From positions 1-6,197 of the forward strand of contig JALSSH010000617.1 in NCBI GenBank assembly GCA_026984385.1: 6,197 nt of DNA, written 5' to 3'. Positions 5,233 through 6,197 of the stretch are shown here, piece after piece (positions within the stretch are counted from its first letter, which is position 1; each line of letters opens with the position of its first letter). Made by a program: the position numbers and the translations under genes. The notes under the pieces were generated by a model, which did not search any database, had not been told where the DNA came from, and worked only from the letters and a program-made list of their open reading frames with translations. This DNA comes from Ardenticatenia bacterium (GTDB lineage: Bacteria; Chloroflexota; Anaerolineae; Aggregatilineales; Aggregatilineaceae).

Positions 5233-5242
5233 GCGCTAAACT
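5214..5242 (+). promoter_or_regulatory. uvrA promoter, sigma-70 type
   Basis: TTGACG (5214-5219; five of six consensus bases), exactly 17 nt, then TAAACT (5237-5242; four of six). Predicted start near 5249 gives a leader of about 44 nt before the uvrA ATG. It is the only promoter here with a clearly good -35, which fits a promoter controlled by repression rather than activation. Confidence 0.7.
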
Positions 5243-5243
5243 T

Positions 5244-5257
5244 CGAACGGGTGTTCG
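5244..5257. promoter_or_regulatory. LexA/SOS box in front of uvrA
   Basis: CGAACGGGTGTTCG is a perfect match to the Gram-positive-type SOS box CGAAC-RNRY-GTTCG known from Bacillus LexA (DinR). It begins one base after the -10 hexamer and covers the expected transcription start, so bound LexA would block RNA polymerase. uvrA is a classical member of SOS regulons. The match, position and gene together make this a strong call; that the host's LexA uses this motif is inferred. Confidence 0.82.
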
Positions 5258-5275
5258 GAAATTCCCTAAGCACGT

Positions 5276-5280
5276 GAGGA
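5276..5280 (+). promoter_or_regulatory. Ribosome binding site of uvrA
   Basis: GAGGA ending 12 nt before the ATG at 5293, a rather long spacing, but no better site or in-frame start lies nearby and UvrA similarity begins at this ATG. Confidence 0.55.
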
Positions 5281-5292
5281 CAACTTTCCCCT

Positions 5293-6197
5293 ATGAGCCA
5301 AAAGTATATCGTCGTGCGTGGCGCACGCGAACACAATCTGAAAAACATTGACATCACCATCCCGCGCGACAAACTGGTTGTGATCACAGGGTTGAGCGGC
5401 AGCGGCAAAAGCTCGCTGGCCTTTGACACGATCTTTGCCGAAGGGCAGCGGCGCTATGTGGAGTCGCTTTCGGCGTATGCGCGCCAGTTCCTCGGGCAGA
5501 TGGAAAAGCCGGACGTGGACCAGATCGAGGGGCTTTCGCCCTCCATCTCGATTGACCAAAAGAGCGTCAGCAACAACCCCCGCTCGACCGTCGGCACGGT
5601 GACCGAAATTTACGACTATTTGCGCTTGCTCTACGCGCGGATCGGCGTGCCGCACTGCCCGACGTGCGGCGTGGAGCTGGCCCAACAGTCCGCCCAGCAG
5701 ATCGTGGAGGCGGTCGAGGCGTGGCCGGACGGAACGCGCGTGCAAATCTTGGCGCCCGTTGTCAAGGCGCGCAAGGGGCGGCATGAGAAGGTCTTGGAAG
5801 AGATCGCCCGCAGCGGTTTTGTGCGCGCGCGCATTGACGGGGAAGTGCGCGATCTGAGCGAGCCGATTGCGCTTGGGCGCTATAAGATGCACACGATTGA
5901 GGTGGTGGTAGACCGCCTGATCGTGCGCCGTTACGACGATCCGGAGGGGGAAGAAGCGCAGGCGGCGCGCTCCCGCTTGACCGACTCCATCGAGACGGCT
6001 TTGGAGCTGGGCGAAGGGTTCGTGATCGTCAACGACGTGAACGACCGCGAACACCCCGTAGACCACATTTTCAGCGAGCTTCTGGCCTGTCCACATGGGC
6101 ACGGCAGCTTTCCGGAGCTGGAGCCGCGCTTGTTTTCGTTCAACAGCCCGCACGGCGCTTGTCCGGAATGCCAGGGGTTGGGCGTCAAGCGCGAGTT
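5293..6197 (+). CDS. uvrA: Excinuclease ABC subunit UvrA (5' part, cut by window end)
   Basis: UvrA is the ABC-type ATPase that finds helix-distorting DNA lesions and loads UvrB in nucleotide excision repair. The first 301 of about 950 residues are here. Seen: VRGAREHNLKNIDI at the N-terminus, Walker A GLSGSGKS (33-40), the strongly conserved QRRYVESLSAYARQFLGQM (52-70), SPSISIDQK and NPRSTVGTVTEIYDYLR (about 82-111), the first Cys pair HCPTCG (C122, C125), the UvrB-binding/insertion region (about 130-250), and the start of the second zinc module. There the usual CxxC is CPHGH (C266, H268, H270), followed by PELEPRLFSFNSP and CPEC (C290, C293). ATP signature and second ATPase half lie beyond the window. 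It has its own promoter and SOS box and diverges from the TM2 gene. Identification is certain. Confidence 0.98.
   Translation, partial: MSQKYIVVRGAREHNLKNIDITIPRDKLVVITGLSGSGKSSLAFDTIFAEGQRRYVESLSAYARQFLGQMEKPDVDQIEGLSPSISIDQKSVSNNPRSTVGTVTEIYDYLRLLYARIGVPHCPTCGVELAQQSAQQIVEAVEAWPDGTRVQILAPVVKARKGRHEKVLEEIARSGFVRARIDGEVRDLSEPIALGRYKMHTIEVVVDRLIVRRYDDPEGEEAQAARSRLTDSIETALELGEGFVIVNDVNDREHPVDHIFSELLACPHGHGSFPELEPRLFSFNSPHGACPECQGLGVKRE

Noticed and set aside
5266..6153. Long open frame antisense to uvrA
   Set aside because: Shadow of uvrA codon structure; the translation has no domain or motif, and it runs across the uvrA start and ribosome binding site.
1..6197. tRNA, rRNA, CRISPR array, insertion sequence, toxin-antitoxin or phage-defence genes
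   Set aside because: No cloverleaf-like sequence, repeated spacer pattern, transposase motif, terminal repeats or short paired genes were recognised by eye; nearly all the DNA is used by the six genes and their short promoter regions.

Overview
No tool, search or database was available; everything here comes from reading the bases and from recalled knowledge of the protein families. The window is GC-rich bacterial chromosome (Arg codons mostly CGC/CGG, Leu often TTG/CTG) carrying six protein-coding genes, two of them cut by the window ends. The organism looks like a member of the Chloroflexota: the N-terminal part of Era (…EGHKSGFVAVIGRPNVGKST) resembles Era proteins I remember from that phylum. 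This is a recollection-based inference of moderate strength, not a measured placement. No rRNA, tRNA, CRISPR array, insertion sequence, prophage or attachment site was seen.

Layout. (1) Positions 1-1503, minus strand: a histidine-phosphatase-superfamily enzyme followed 93 bp downstream by era, the ribosome-assembly GTPase, whose 3' part is outside the window. An extended -10 element in the gap may give era its own promoter. (2) 1504-1681: divergent intergenic region with a TATAAT element for the next gene. (3) 1682-2671, plus: a Thermus-type NAD-dependent malate dehydrogenase with a GTG start, followed by a strong rho-independent terminator. (4) 2672-2862: a compact regulatory region with a promoter-like element overlapping the mdh stop codon, the terminator, and a second TATAAT for the next gene. 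(5) 2863-4500, plus: a multi-pass membrane protein of the GT39/PMT_2 glycosyltransferase type. (6) 4497-5051, minus: a zinc-ribbon plus TM2-domain membrane protein, convergent with the glycosyltransferase; the two stop codons lie in one CTAG palindrome. (7) 5052-5292: divergent promoter region. (8) 5293 to the window end, plus: uvrA, the damage-recognition ATPase of nucleotide excision repair, truncated at residue 301.

How it fits together. The genes look like ordinary chromosomal housekeeping and cell-envelope genes, mostly transcribed as single units, each with its own TATAAT-like -10 element. The clearest regulatory signal is a perfect Gram-positive-type LexA/SOS box (CGAAC-N4-GTTCG) placed just after the -10 of a good sigma-70-type promoter (TTGACG-N17-TAAACT) in front of uvrA, which predicts DNA-damage induction of uvrA. 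I did not find a convincing new multi-gene system. The best leads are the SOS operator, a promoter immediately followed by a terminator after mdh, the overlapping palindromic stop codons, and the uncharacterised zinc-ribbon/TM2 protein.
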